Shown here piece after piece: positions 1 to 6,300 of a DNA stretch of 7,205 bases. The stretch comes from Bacteroidia bacterium (GTDB lineage Bacteria; Bacteroidota; Bacteroidia; JABEUT01), in contig JABEUT010000067.1 of the NCBI GenBank assembly GCA_013044305.1, positions 1 through 7,205 of the forward strand, in the 5' to 3' direction. Numbering within the stretch: position 1 is the stretch's first letter; every line of letters starts with the position of its first letter. Under the pieces are notes generated by a model. The model worked only from the letters and a program-made list of their open reading frames with translations, searched no databases and was not told where the DNA came from. A program made the position numbers and the translations under genes.

Positions 1-9
1 CAAGACTGC

Positions 10-198
10 GGGTAAAATGGCTAAAAAGCGTCTGGGTATTGGCTTTTGTGCCTGTCGCACCTTTGCAGTCCGCCCAACAAAATAAACTTGTTCCGCCCAT
101 GGCGGCGGAACTTCAGACACTATTTTGTTTTTGGCTTTGCCTATACAACCACCATTTTACAGGCATACCCAGCCTCTTTTCTTAACGCCATTTTCCCC
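10..198. repeat. Long interrupted inverted repeat (nested stem-loop element)
   Basis: Five exactly complementary arm pairs are nested in the correct order: 14-21 AAAATGGC with 187-194; 32-38 CTGGGTA with 166-172; 49-55 TGCCTGT with 159-165; 76-84 AACAAAATA with 121-129; 90-97 GTTCCGCC with 104-111. GGG at 10-12 can extend the outer pair against CCC at 196-198 across one mismatch. The two right-arm segments 159-165 and 166-172 are contiguous, whereas their left partners are separated by ten bases (39-48). This suggests an insertion or deletion in one arm of a once more perfect palindrome. The element may continue beyond the left edge. It could be a decayed MITE or REP-like palindrome, a structured RNA, or a large terminator between genes. 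The sequence alone does not decide, and no known RNA family was recognised. Confidence 0.6.
90..132. terminator. Possible bidirectional terminator hairpin at the repeat core
   Basis: GTTCCGCC (90-97) pairs perfectly with GGCGGAAC (104-111) across a six-base loop, giving a strong GC-rich 8-bp stem. On the + strand a T-rich tract (121-132) follows after nine bases. On the minus strand the stem is followed by a T-rich stretch complementary to 76-88. The flanking A/T tracts also pair with each other (76-84 with 121-129), a layout common to bidirectional terminators. The T-tracts do not abut the stem, so intrinsic termination is only a possibility. Confidence 0.35.
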
Positions 199-262
199 AA
201 GGTCATTTAAAATACAGCTTTGCGGTCGGGCGAAAAGAAATAAAACAGCTTGATGCTTTTCA

Positions 263-310
263 CCCCGTACCCGTTAACTTGCAGTTAGCGGATACGAGGA
301 ATGATTTTTT
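263..310 (+). terminator. Rho-independent terminator candidate
   Basis: The stem pairs 263-278 with 284-299 around the five-base loop TTGCA: fourteen pairs including one G-T wobble, with two single mismatches (265/297 and 270/292). After five bases comes a run of six T (305-310). The orientation would stop + strand transcription entering from the left and insulate the ABC operon promoters downstream. There is no matching T-run on the other side of the stem. The five-base gap before the T-run and the two mismatches keep confidence moderate. Confidence 0.5.
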
Positions 311-395
311 AAAAAAATAAACACGATGATTTACAATAATATAGCGATATTGTTAATAACTTAATACTATGTTATGCAAGGTAGTATAAAATATA

Positions 396-403
396 TATCT
401 TTG
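396..403 (+). promoter_or_regulatory. TAnnTTTG promoter-like box, distal copy
   Basis: TATCTTTG fits the Bacteroidota -7 consensus TAnnTTTG and lies in AT-rich DNA 91 bases before the ABC ATPase start. No clear TTTG -33 element is at the usual distance (a weak GTTATG sits at 371-376). It is identical to the proximal box 51 bp downstream. It could be a second start site or a chance match. Confidence 0.35.
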
Positions 404-446
404 TGCCGTTTTAACCGACCGGCAATTTATAAACAGCTATTTACTT

Positions 447-454
447 TATCTTTG
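447..454 (+). promoter_or_regulatory. TAnnTTTG promoter-like box, proximal copy
   Basis: TATCTTTG matches the Bacteroidota -7 consensus, with its end 39 bases before the ATG at 494. That would give a leader of roughly 30 nt, typical for this phylum. The -33 region is weak, with no TTTG at 18-21 bases upstream. No Shine-Dalgarno sequence precedes the ATG, which is also normal for Bacteroidota. It is the better of the two candidate promoters for the ABC ATPase and permease-peptidase pair. Confidence 0.5.
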
Positions 455-493
455 TTTAATCGTTCCGGCACACACTAATTTTATAACCATACA

Positions 494-1381
494 ATGGAGC
501 TGAAAATTGAAAACTTGAGCAAAACCTACTCCAACGGGGTAAGGGCTCTTAACAACATTTCCTTAAAAATAAGTTCGGGCATGTTTGGCCTGCTGGGTCC
601 CAACGGGGCGGGCAAGTCGTCGCTTATGCGAACCATAGCCACCTTGCAGGATGCCGACAGCGGCACCGTATTCCTCGATGAGCTGGATGTGCTTAAAAAC
701 AAAAAAGAGGTGCGCAAAATACTTGGCTACCTGCCGCAGGAGTTTGGCGTTTACCCAAAGGTAACGGCGCAGGAGATGCTGGAGCACTTTGTGGTGCTTA
801 AAGGCATAACAAGCGCAAAGGAAAGGAAGGAAACGGTAAAGAGCCTGCTGCAGCAGACAAACCTATATGATGCCCGCAAAAGGAACCTCGGTACCTTTTC
901 GGGCGGAATGAAGCAGAGGTTCGGTATAGCACAGGCGCTCATAGGCAACCCCAAGCTGATTATAGTGGACGAGCCTACGGCGGGCCTCGACCCTGCCGAG
1001 CGCAACCGTTTTCTGAACCTGCTCTCGGAAATAGGCGAAAACGTAGTGGTTATTCTATCCACGCACATTGTGGAGGATGTAAGCGATTTGTGCCGCAATA
1101 TGGCCATCATATACAAGGGCAACCTGCTGCTCACGGGCGACCCGGCCAAGTCTATCGAATCGGTAAAAGGTTTGATATGGCAAAAGATAATAGACAAGCA
1201 TGAGTTAAAGGAGTACCAGGAAAAGCACAATGTTATTTTCTCGCGTCTTTTTGCCGGCAGAACCCTCATCCATGTATCTAACAGCGGGAAGCCGGGCGAA
1301 GGATTTGAGCAGTCTGTGCCCGACCTGAAAGATGTGTACTTCCATGCCATATCCGAACACCTTAAGAAAGCGGCTATATGA
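494..1381 (+). CDS. ABC transporter ATP-binding protein (ABC-2 type exporter family)
   Basis: This is the cytoplasmic ATPase subunit that would dimerise and power the permease encoded immediately downstream. All nucleotide-binding motifs are intact: Walker A GPNGAGKS (residues 35-42), Q-loop Gln82 in YLPQEFGVYP, signature FSGGMKQR (135-142), Walker B LIIVDE (155-160) with catalytic Glu160, D-loop AGLD (163-166) and switch His191. The GVYPKVT stretch after the Q-loop and the C-terminal extension (about 215-295) are typical of CcmA/COG1131-type exporter ATPases. At 295 residues the length is normal. ATG 494 is the first start in frame, directly before the KIENLSKTY opening strand. The stop TGA at 1379-1381 overlaps the next gene's start, so translation is probably coupled. 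The substrate cannot be read from this subunit. An ABC ATPase is near certain; pairing with the downstream permease is inferred from the overlap. Confidence 0.97.
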   Translation: MELKIENLSKTYSNGVRALNNISLKISSGMFGLLGPNGAGKSSLMRTIATLQDADSGTVFLDELDVLKNKKEVRKILGYLPQEFGVYPKVTAQEMLEHFVVLKGITSAKERKETVKSLLQQTNLYDARKRNLGTFSGGMKQRFGIAQALIGNPKLIIVDEPTAGLDPAERNRFLNLLSEIGENVVVILSTHIVEDVSDLCRNMAIIYKGNLLLTGDPAKSIESVKGLIWQKIIDKHELKEYQEKHNVIFSRLFAGRTLIHVSNSGKPGEGFEQSVPDLKDVYFHAISEHLKKAAI

Positions 1382-4300
1382 TGTTTTATAATATATTCCG
1401 GTTTGAACTGGCTTACAGGTTCAAAAGGCCCGCCACCTATATATACTTCGGCCTGTTTCTTGCATTCGCCTACCTCATTGCCATTATGGCAGGCGGCGCC
1501 TTCGACAGCGTGAACATATCTCTGGGCGGAAGCGGAGGCAAGGTGTTCAGCAACTCGCCGTATTCCGTTGCCCTGTTCACTTTTTCGCTCAATTACCTCG
1601 GCATTATCATTATTGCGGCCATGGTGGCCAACCCCGTGTACCGCGACTTTGAATACAGCAGCCATGCGCTTTTCTTTACCAAGCCCATATCAAAGTGGGC
1701 GTATCTGGGAGGGCGGTTTCTTGGCTCCTGTGTGGCGGCTATGTTTGCCCTTACCGGTATAGCTTTCGGCCTGATGCTGGGCAGCGCCATGCCTTTCCTG
1801 AATGCCGACATGATAGGGCCGTTCCATCAATATTATTACGTAAAACCCTACCTGACCCTCATCATCCCCAACCTCGTTTTTATTGGAATGATTTTCTTTA
1901 TGCTTGCCACGCTTACGCGCAGGATGCTGCCCGTGTATATCGCAAGCATCCTGCTGCTTATATTCCTGAACATAGCGGCGCAGCTCGTAAAAACCATAAG
2001 CAATGAATATGTGGCGGCGCTGCTGAATCCGCTCGGAGGCAATGCCATCAGCTATGTAACACGATACTGGACGGTAGCCCAAAAGAACAGCAGCCTGATA
2101 CCATTTACAGGGGTATTGGTATATAACAGGCTCATTTGGCTGGGCGTGGGCTTTGTTCTGTTCGCGGTAGTGTTCAAAAGGTTCAGCTTCGACCAGTTCA
2201 GCTCCGAATGGGGCAGGGGCAGGAAAAACCTTTCCGGCGCCGACAAGGGCGGCGCCTATGTGCCATCGGCGGTAACGCCACACCCCGATTATTCTTTGAA
2301 AGGAAACTGGTACAGGATGCTCAACGGGGCGTTTGTGGAGACCATGAACATTATCCGCAGCCCTTACTTTCTGGCCATAGTATTTGCCGGCATGGTGTTC
2401 ATGTTTGTTTCGGGGGTGCAGTTCGGCAAAATTTACGACACCAACACCTATCCGGTAACAGGGCAAATGGCAAGCGGCCTGGCAGGCGTTTTCTCCATAT
2501 TCCTTATCATCATCATCATTTTTTATTCGGGCGAAATGATCTGGAAGGAGCGCGAGCTGAAGCTAAACCAGATTTACGATGCAATGCCTGTGCCCGGCTG
2601 GGTGGGCTATACTTCAAAGCTGATAGCCCTAAGCAGTATTGTGGGCCTTTTGCTTTTTATGGTCATGTTTTGCGGAATCATTATTCAGATTTTTTACGGA
2701 TATTACCATTTTGAAATTCCGGTTTACCTGAAAAGTCTGTTCGGGGTCAATTTTATTGATCTGGTGCTGATGGCGGTGTTTGTATTGTTCATCCAAACCC
2801 TTGTGAACAATAAATTCATAGGCTTTTTTGTCATCATTGCATACTACCTGTTCAATATTTTCATTATGAACTCGCTTGGCTGGAACGATAACCTGTACAA
2901 CTACTCCTCCGACCCCGGCATGCCTTATTCGGCAATGAACGGCTACGGTCATTTCTGGACAGGTTTCCTATGGTTCAAGTTTTACTGGGCCTGTTTTGCG
3001 GTAATGCTTGCCGTGCTTACCAACCTTTTTTGGGTGCGCGGCACAGTAGGTGGTTTCCGCGAGAGGCTGAAAACAGCAGGGCGGCGCTTTACCGGCATTT
3101 CAAGGGTTGCCTTTTTCTGCGCCCTGGCCTTGTTTGTCGCGTCCGGAAGTTACATTTACTACAATACCCACGTGCTGAATCATTACACCACAAGTTATGA
3201 AGACGAGAAGCAAACGGCGGATTATGAAAAGAAATACAAGAAATACGAGCATGCGCCCCAGCCGCGCATTGTTGCCCTTACCGTTAACACGAACATTTAC
3301 CCCTACCGGCGCAAAATAGATTTTAACGGGTACTATGTTCTTTTGAATAAAACAAACAGGCCTGTTGATTCCATTCACCTGGTAATGCCCTCGCAGGCGC
3401 GCAGGCACATCATATTATTTGGCGCAAATGAAGCGGCCTTTGCAGGCGGGGCCTCATCGGGCCGGCTGGTACTATCCGACAGCCTTAACGATTACTACAT
3501 CTACAGGCTCGACAAACCGCTTATGCCGCACGATTCCATACTTATGCACATGAACCTCGAATACGCAAATAAGGGATTCGCCAACACGGCCCGCGGCGGC
3601 GGTGTGGTGTACAACGGAACATTCACCAACAGCGGCTTGCTGCCCGCCATAGGCTACCAGCCGGTAGCCGAACTGGGCGACAACATAGAGCGCAAAAAGT
3701 TCGGACTGCCTTACAAAGAGCCTTTTGCATCGCTATACGATACCGCTGCCATGAGAAACAGTATGATATCGAACGATGCCGACTGGATACGCTACGATGC
3801 CACCTTGAGCACCAGCGGCGACCAAACGGCCTTAACATCAGGCAACCTTGTTAAAAAATGGAGTGAAGGCGGCCGCAACTACTTCCATTATGTATCGGGC
3901 AGCAGGATTTTATACTTCGTTCCCTTTGTATCGGCAAAATACGATGTGATGCGCGATACCTGGAACAACATAAAGCTCGCCATTTATTATACAAAAGGCC
4001 ATGAGTACAATTTGGAGCGCATGATGTCGGCTCTTAAAGACGGATTGTCCTATTATACCAAAAACTTCGGCCCATACCAGTTCGGCGAGGTTAAGATTTT
4101 GGAGTTTCCCTACGCCGCCTTCGCCCAGTCGTTTGCCAACACCATACCCTTTTCCGAAAACATAGGCTTTATCGCCAGGGTGGATGACGGCGCCCCTTCA
4201 GACGTAGATTACCCGTATTATGTAACGGCTCACGAGCTTGGGCATCAGTGGTGGGCGCATCAGGTGATAGGAGCCAATGTTCAGGGAGCCACCATGCTCG

Positions 4301-5016
4301 ACGAAACAATGGCGCAGTACTCGGCGGGAATGGTTATGAAACATAAGTTCGGGCCCGACAGGATGAAAAAATTCCTGCGCTACGAAATGGATCAGTACCT
4401 GCGCGGCAGAAGCGTGGAACGCGAAAAAGAAGTGCCCCTGTACCGCGTCGAAGACCAGGGCTATATACACTACCGTAAGGGAAGCGTGATAATGTATGCC
4501 TTGCAGGATTATATAGGCGAATACAACCTCGACAGCGCTTTAAGCAGGTATATAAGCAAGGTGAAATTTCAGGAGCCGCCCTACACCACTACCCTGCAAT
4601 GGCTCGATTACGTGAACAGGGCGGTACCCGACAGCATGAAGTACATACTCACCGATATGTTTACCACCATTACCGTATTCAACAACAGCACAAAGGAGGC
4701 AAGCTGGAAAAAAGAAGCCAACGGAACCTATACGGTGCATCTGGCCGTGGAAGCGCATAAACTGAAGGCAGACAGCAGCGGCAACCAGAAGGAAGTGAAC
4801 CTAAACGACTGGATAGACATAGGCGTATTTGCTAAACCCGAAAAAGGGGAGATGCGCCCGCTCTATATGGCAAAGAAGCACATTACCTCGGCCAAAGCAG
4901 AATTCGATATAACAATAAAAGAGCAGCCTTACGAAGCGGGCATTGACCCTTACGACAAGCTGATAGACCTGTCGCCGGAGGATAATGTAATGACCTGCAC
5001 CGCTGCAACAAAATAA
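1378..5016 (+). CDS. Fused ABC-2 type permease / M1 family zinc aminopeptidase
   Basis: A 1212-residue membrane protein. About 13 hydrophobic segments are visible, near residues 20-40, 67-85, 113-138, 157-178, 183-204, 250-268, 331-350, 368-387, 415-440, 458-477, 480-498, 525-552 and 575-594. An odd number with the N-terminus inside puts residues from about 595 onward outside the cytoplasmic membrane. Each permease half carries an acidic/basic coupling-like stretch (YRDFEY near 88-93; EMIWKERE 386-393). The outer part is a gluzincin M1 peptidase: HELGH at 952-956 (zinc His952 and His956, catalytic Glu953), third ligand probably Glu976 in MLDE, exopeptidase-motif equivalent FSEN at 925-928, and catalytic Tyr1032 in YRKG. 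The zinc Glu is one residue further away than in the canonical HEXXH-X18-E. A charged linker (about 605-630) joins the parts. The start is ATG 1378 (four-base ATGA overlap with the ATPase) or the adjacent ATG 1381. Family knowledge: such fusions are annotated in Bacteroidota as ABC permease/M1 aminopeptidase. The substrate and whether it exports peptides are unknown. Confidence 0.95.
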   Translation: MMFYNIFRFELAYRFKRPATYIYFGLFLAFAYLIAIMAGGAFDSVNISLGGSGGKVFSNSPYSVALFTFSLNYLGIIIIAAMVANPVYRDFEYSSHALFFTKPISKWAYLGGRFLGSCVAAMFALTGIAFGLMLGSAMPFLNADMIGPFHQYYYVKPYLTLIIPNLVFIGMIFFMLATLTRRMLPVYIASILLLIFLNIAAQLVKTISNEYVAALLNPLGGNAISYVTRYWTVAQKNSSLIPFTGVLVYNRLIWLGVGFVLFAVVFKRFSFDQFSSEWGRGRKNLSGADKGGAYVPSAVTPHPDYSLKGNWYRMLNGAFVETMNIIRSPYFLAIVFAGMVFMFVSGVQFGKIYDTNTYPVTGQMASGLAGVFSIFLIIIIIFYSGEMIWKERELKLNQIYDAMPVPGWVGYTSKLIALSSIVGLLLFMVMFCGIIIQIFYGYYHFEIPVYLKSLFGVNFIDLVLMAVFVLFIQTLVNNKFIGFFVIIAYYLFNIFIMNSLGWNDNLYNYSSDPGMPYSAMNGYGHFWTGFLWFKFYWACFAVMLAVLTNLFWVRGTVGGFRERLKTAGRRFTGISRVAFFCALALFVASGSYIYYNTHVLNHYTTSYEDEKQTADYEKKYKKYEHAPQPRIVALTVNTNIYPYRRKIDFNGYYVLLNKTNRPVDSIHLVMPSQARRHIILFGANEAAFAGGASSGRLVLSDSLNDYYIYRLDKPLMPHDSILMHMNLEYANKGFANTARGGGVVYNGTFTNSGLLPAIGYQPVAELGDNIERKKFGLPYKEPFASLYDTAAMRNSMISNDADWIRYDATLSTSGDQTALTSGNLVKKWSEGGRNYFHYVSGSRILYFVPFVSAKYDVMRDTWNNIKLAIYYTKGHEYNLERMMSALKDGLSYYTKNFGPYQFGEVKILEFPYAAFAQSFANTIPFSENIGFIARVDDGAPSDVDYPYYVTAHELGHQWWAHQVIGANVQGATMLDETMAQYSAGMVMKHKFGPDRMKKFLRYEMDQYLRGRSVEREKEVPLYRVEDQGYIHYRKGSVIMYALQDYIGEYNLDSALSRYISKVKFQEPPYTTTLQWLDYVNRAVPDSMKYILTDMFTTITVFNNSTKEASWKKEANGTYTVHLAVEAHKLKADSSGNQKEVNLNDWIDIGVFAKPEKGEMRPLYMAKKHITSAKAEFDITIKEQPYEAGIDPYDKLIDLSPEDNVMTCTAATK

Positions 5017-5020
5017 ATCT

Positions 5021-5028
5021 TATTTTTG
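5021..5028 (+). promoter_or_regulatory. TAnnTTTG promoter-like box for the TPR-ribH cluster
   Basis: TATTTTTG fits the Bacteroidota -7 consensus TAnnTTTG and sits five bases after the permease-peptidase stop. That would give a leader of about 55 nt before the ATG at 5090. No good -33 TTTG is seen, because that position lies within the end of the previous gene. No strong terminator separates the two units (only a 6-bp stem at 5032-5049 without a T-run), so readthrough from the ABC operon is also possible. Confidence 0.45.
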
Positions 5029-5047
5029 CCCTTCCTTCAAAAAAAGG

Positions 5048-5090
5048 AAAGCATTCAAGCAAAATCTGGAATCATTTATAAAAGCATTCA
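5048..5090 (+). repeat. Pair of 10-bp direct repeats before the TPR gene
   Basis: AAAGCATTCA occurs exactly at 5048-5057 and again at 5081-5090, 33 bp apart (about three helical turns). The second copy ends on the A of the TPR gene's ATG. Both lie downstream of the promoter-like box, in the presumed leader. They might be a regulator or RNA-binding site, or chance in an AT-rich leader. Confidence 0.35.
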
Positions 5091-5782
5091 TGGCATCCAA
5101 AAAAACAGATGATATTGTACTTGGCGTGGAGGAGCGCCTAAGCAACCTGGAGAATTATTACGAAGGGCATAAAAAGCCGATCATTATCGTGTCATCCGTA
5201 ATTGCGGCAATCATACTCGCCTTTGCGGGAATTTACTACTGGTACCTGCCAAGCCAGGAACAGGAAGCCGAAGACCAGATATACCACGCACAGATGTATT
5301 TCAGTCAGGATTCAATAAACAAAGCCATTCGCGGCGATGCCTCTTCGCCCGGATTTGAGGCCATTGCGGATGAATACAGCTGGAGCCCCGCCGGTCGCTT
5401 GGCCAACTATTATCTGGGCCTGTGCTACTACGACAAAAAGGATTACCGCAAGGCGATAGATTACCTTAGCAAGTTTAATGGCGGCGATGTGCTGGTGAGC
5501 CCAAATGCCGCCGGTGTTATGGGCGACGCCGAACTGCAGTTGGGCAATAAGGATCAGGCATTGCAGGATTACCTTGAAGCGGTGAAGAGAAGCAACAACA
5601 CCCTTACCGCCCCCATCTACCTGAAAAAAGCCGCCCTCGTATGCGAAGAAACGGGCAATTACACCCGCGCCGCCGAGCTGTACGAAAGGATAAAAACAGA
5701 ATACCATACCTCGCAGGAAGCGCAGGACATAGATAAGTATCTTTATCGCGCAAAAGAAAAAAGCGGTACACTGGCTAACTGA
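5090..5782 (+). CDS. Membrane-anchored tetratricopeptide repeat protein (YfgM-like)
   Basis: A 230-residue protein with a short charged cytoplasmic N-terminus, one hydrophobic membrane anchor (about 31-53, rich in Ile and Ala, ending YYWYLP), and an outer helical domain with about three TPR-like repeats (near 101-134, 138-170 and 174-206; for example YYLGLCYYDKKDYRKAIDYL and CEETGNYTRAAELYERI). This layout of N-in single anchor plus periplasmic TPRs resembles YfgM/TPR_21 proteins, which in proteobacteria attach to the SecYEG translocon and periplasmic chaperones. That role is inferred by architecture only. ATG 5090 is chosen because it opens the charged segment before the anchor. It ends 12 bases before ribH, so co-transcription is likely. 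It could equally be an uncharacterised TPR scaffold. Confidence 0.9.
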   Translation: MASKKTDDIVLGVEERLSNLENYYEGHKKPIIIVSSVIAAIILAFAGIYYWYLPSQEQEAEDQIYHAQMYFSQDSINKAIRGDASSPGFEAIADEYSWSPAGRLANYYLGLCYYDKKDYRKAIDYLSKFNGGDVLVSPNAAGVMGDAELQLGNKDQALQDYLEAVKRSNNTLTAPIYLKKAALVCEETGNYTRAAELYERIKTEYHTSQEAQDIDKYLYRAKEKSGTLAN

Positions 5783-5794
5783 TCCTTAAAGAAA

Positions 5795-6283
5795 ATGGCA
5801 TATCGCCGCTCCGCGAAAAACAGTCCGAAGGCAGCCACAGCAGCAAACACAGCAGGCTGCACCATAGGAATAGTAACGGCAGGGTGGCACAGCGATGTTA
5901 CGGATAAACTGCTTGCCGGCGCCCTGGAAACGCTCAAAGAAAGCGGCTTTACCTCATCATCGGTAATAATAAGAAAGGTGCCGGGCAGCTTTGAAATACC
6001 TGCCGCAGCCTCCTGGCTCATTCATAAACACGCCCCCGGTGCGGTCATCTGCCTCGGCTGCATCATCAGGGGCGAAACACCTCATTTCGATTTCATAGCG
6101 CAGGCGGTATCCATGGGCATCATGAAACTGAACCTGAAATACAATATTCCCGTTATATTTGGCGTTTTAACTACAAACACCGTAAGGCAGGCCTTGGAAA
6201 GAAGCGGCGGCAAAGCCGGAAACAAAGGAACGGAAGCCGCCTCGGCCGCCCTGGAGATGTTGAAACTGAAGGAAAGCATATAA
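5795..6283 (+). CDS. ribH: 6,7-dimethyl-8-ribityllumazine synthase
   Basis: Lumazine synthase condenses 5-amino-6-ribitylamino-uracil with 3,4-dihydroxy-2-butanone 4-phosphate, the penultimate step of riboflavin synthesis, in the cytoplasm; the family assembles as pentamers or 60-mer capsids. Diagnostic blocks are present in order: GIVTAGWHSDVT (25-36, with Trp31 at the aromatic substrate-stacking position), VPGSFEIP (62-69), CLGCIIRGETPHFDFI (86-101) with catalytic His97, FGVLTTNT (122-129), and QALERSGGKAGNKG (132-145) with phosphate-binding Arg136. The 162-residue length is normal, with about 20 extra Ala/Lys/Ser-rich residues before the first strand. The next in-frame ATG is codon 107, so 5795 is the only sensible ATG start. 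No FMN riboswitch is seen upstream and no other rib genes are in the window, so it appears to be expressed as part of the TPR-ribH-yqgE cluster. Confidence 0.97.
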   Translation: MAYRRSAKNSPKAATAANTAGCTIGIVTAGWHSDVTDKLLAGALETLKESGFTSSSVIIRKVPGSFEIPAAASWLIHKHAPGAVICLGCIIRGETPHFDFIAQAVSMGIMKLNLKYNIPVIFGVLTTNTVRQALERSGGKAGNKGTEAASAALEMLKLKESI

Positions 6284-6300
6284 GCGAAGCATAAGCCGGA

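Larger units (their letters stand above)
1..493. other. Gene-free region upstream of the ABC operon
   Basis: No convincing coding region lies in this 493-base stretch. It reads as three zones: a complex inverted repeat (about 10-198), a terminator-like hairpin with a T-run (263-310), and an AT-rich zone (about 311-460) with two TAnnTTTG promoter-like boxes before the ABC ATPase start. Frames on the + strand here are 12 codons or shorter (for example 326-364). On the minus strand two overlapping frames run open off the left edge but show no recognised family. The upstream gene, if any, ends or begins outside the window. Confidence 0.7.

Noticed and set aside
333..353. Palindrome ACAATA...TATTGT with inner AATAT/ATATT as an operator
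   Set aside because: Six-base A/T-only style arms in AT-rich DNA are expected by chance.
326..364. 12-codon frame in the AT-rich leader as a leader peptide
   Set aside because: Very short, no ribosome-binding site, and upstream of both promoter-like boxes.
751..1665. A 304-codon open frame on the minus strand across the ABC ATPase and the start of the permease
   Set aside because: It is antisense to two genes with intact family motifs, spans their junction, and its translation shows no domain; it is a by-product of codon bias.
1690..2466. A 258-codon minus-strand frame inside the permease region
   Set aside because: The + strand frame encodes clear membrane segments here; the antisense product is His/Gln/Arg-rich with no recognisable family.
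2506..2524. Short ATC tandem run followed by T-run (five Ile codons, residues 377-381), possible slippage or phase-variation site
   Set aside because: The unit is three bases, so slippage would not shift the frame, and the run lies in a membrane helix where Ile is expected.
2136..2714. A 192-codon + strand frame overlapping the permease in another frame
   Set aside because: No family resemblance, and the overlapping permease frame is uninterrupted and well explained.
5031..5051. Short stem TTCCTT/AAGGAA as a terminator after the permease-peptidase gene
   Set aside because: Only six A/T-rich pairs with no T-run after it on either strand; not enough for an intrinsic terminator.
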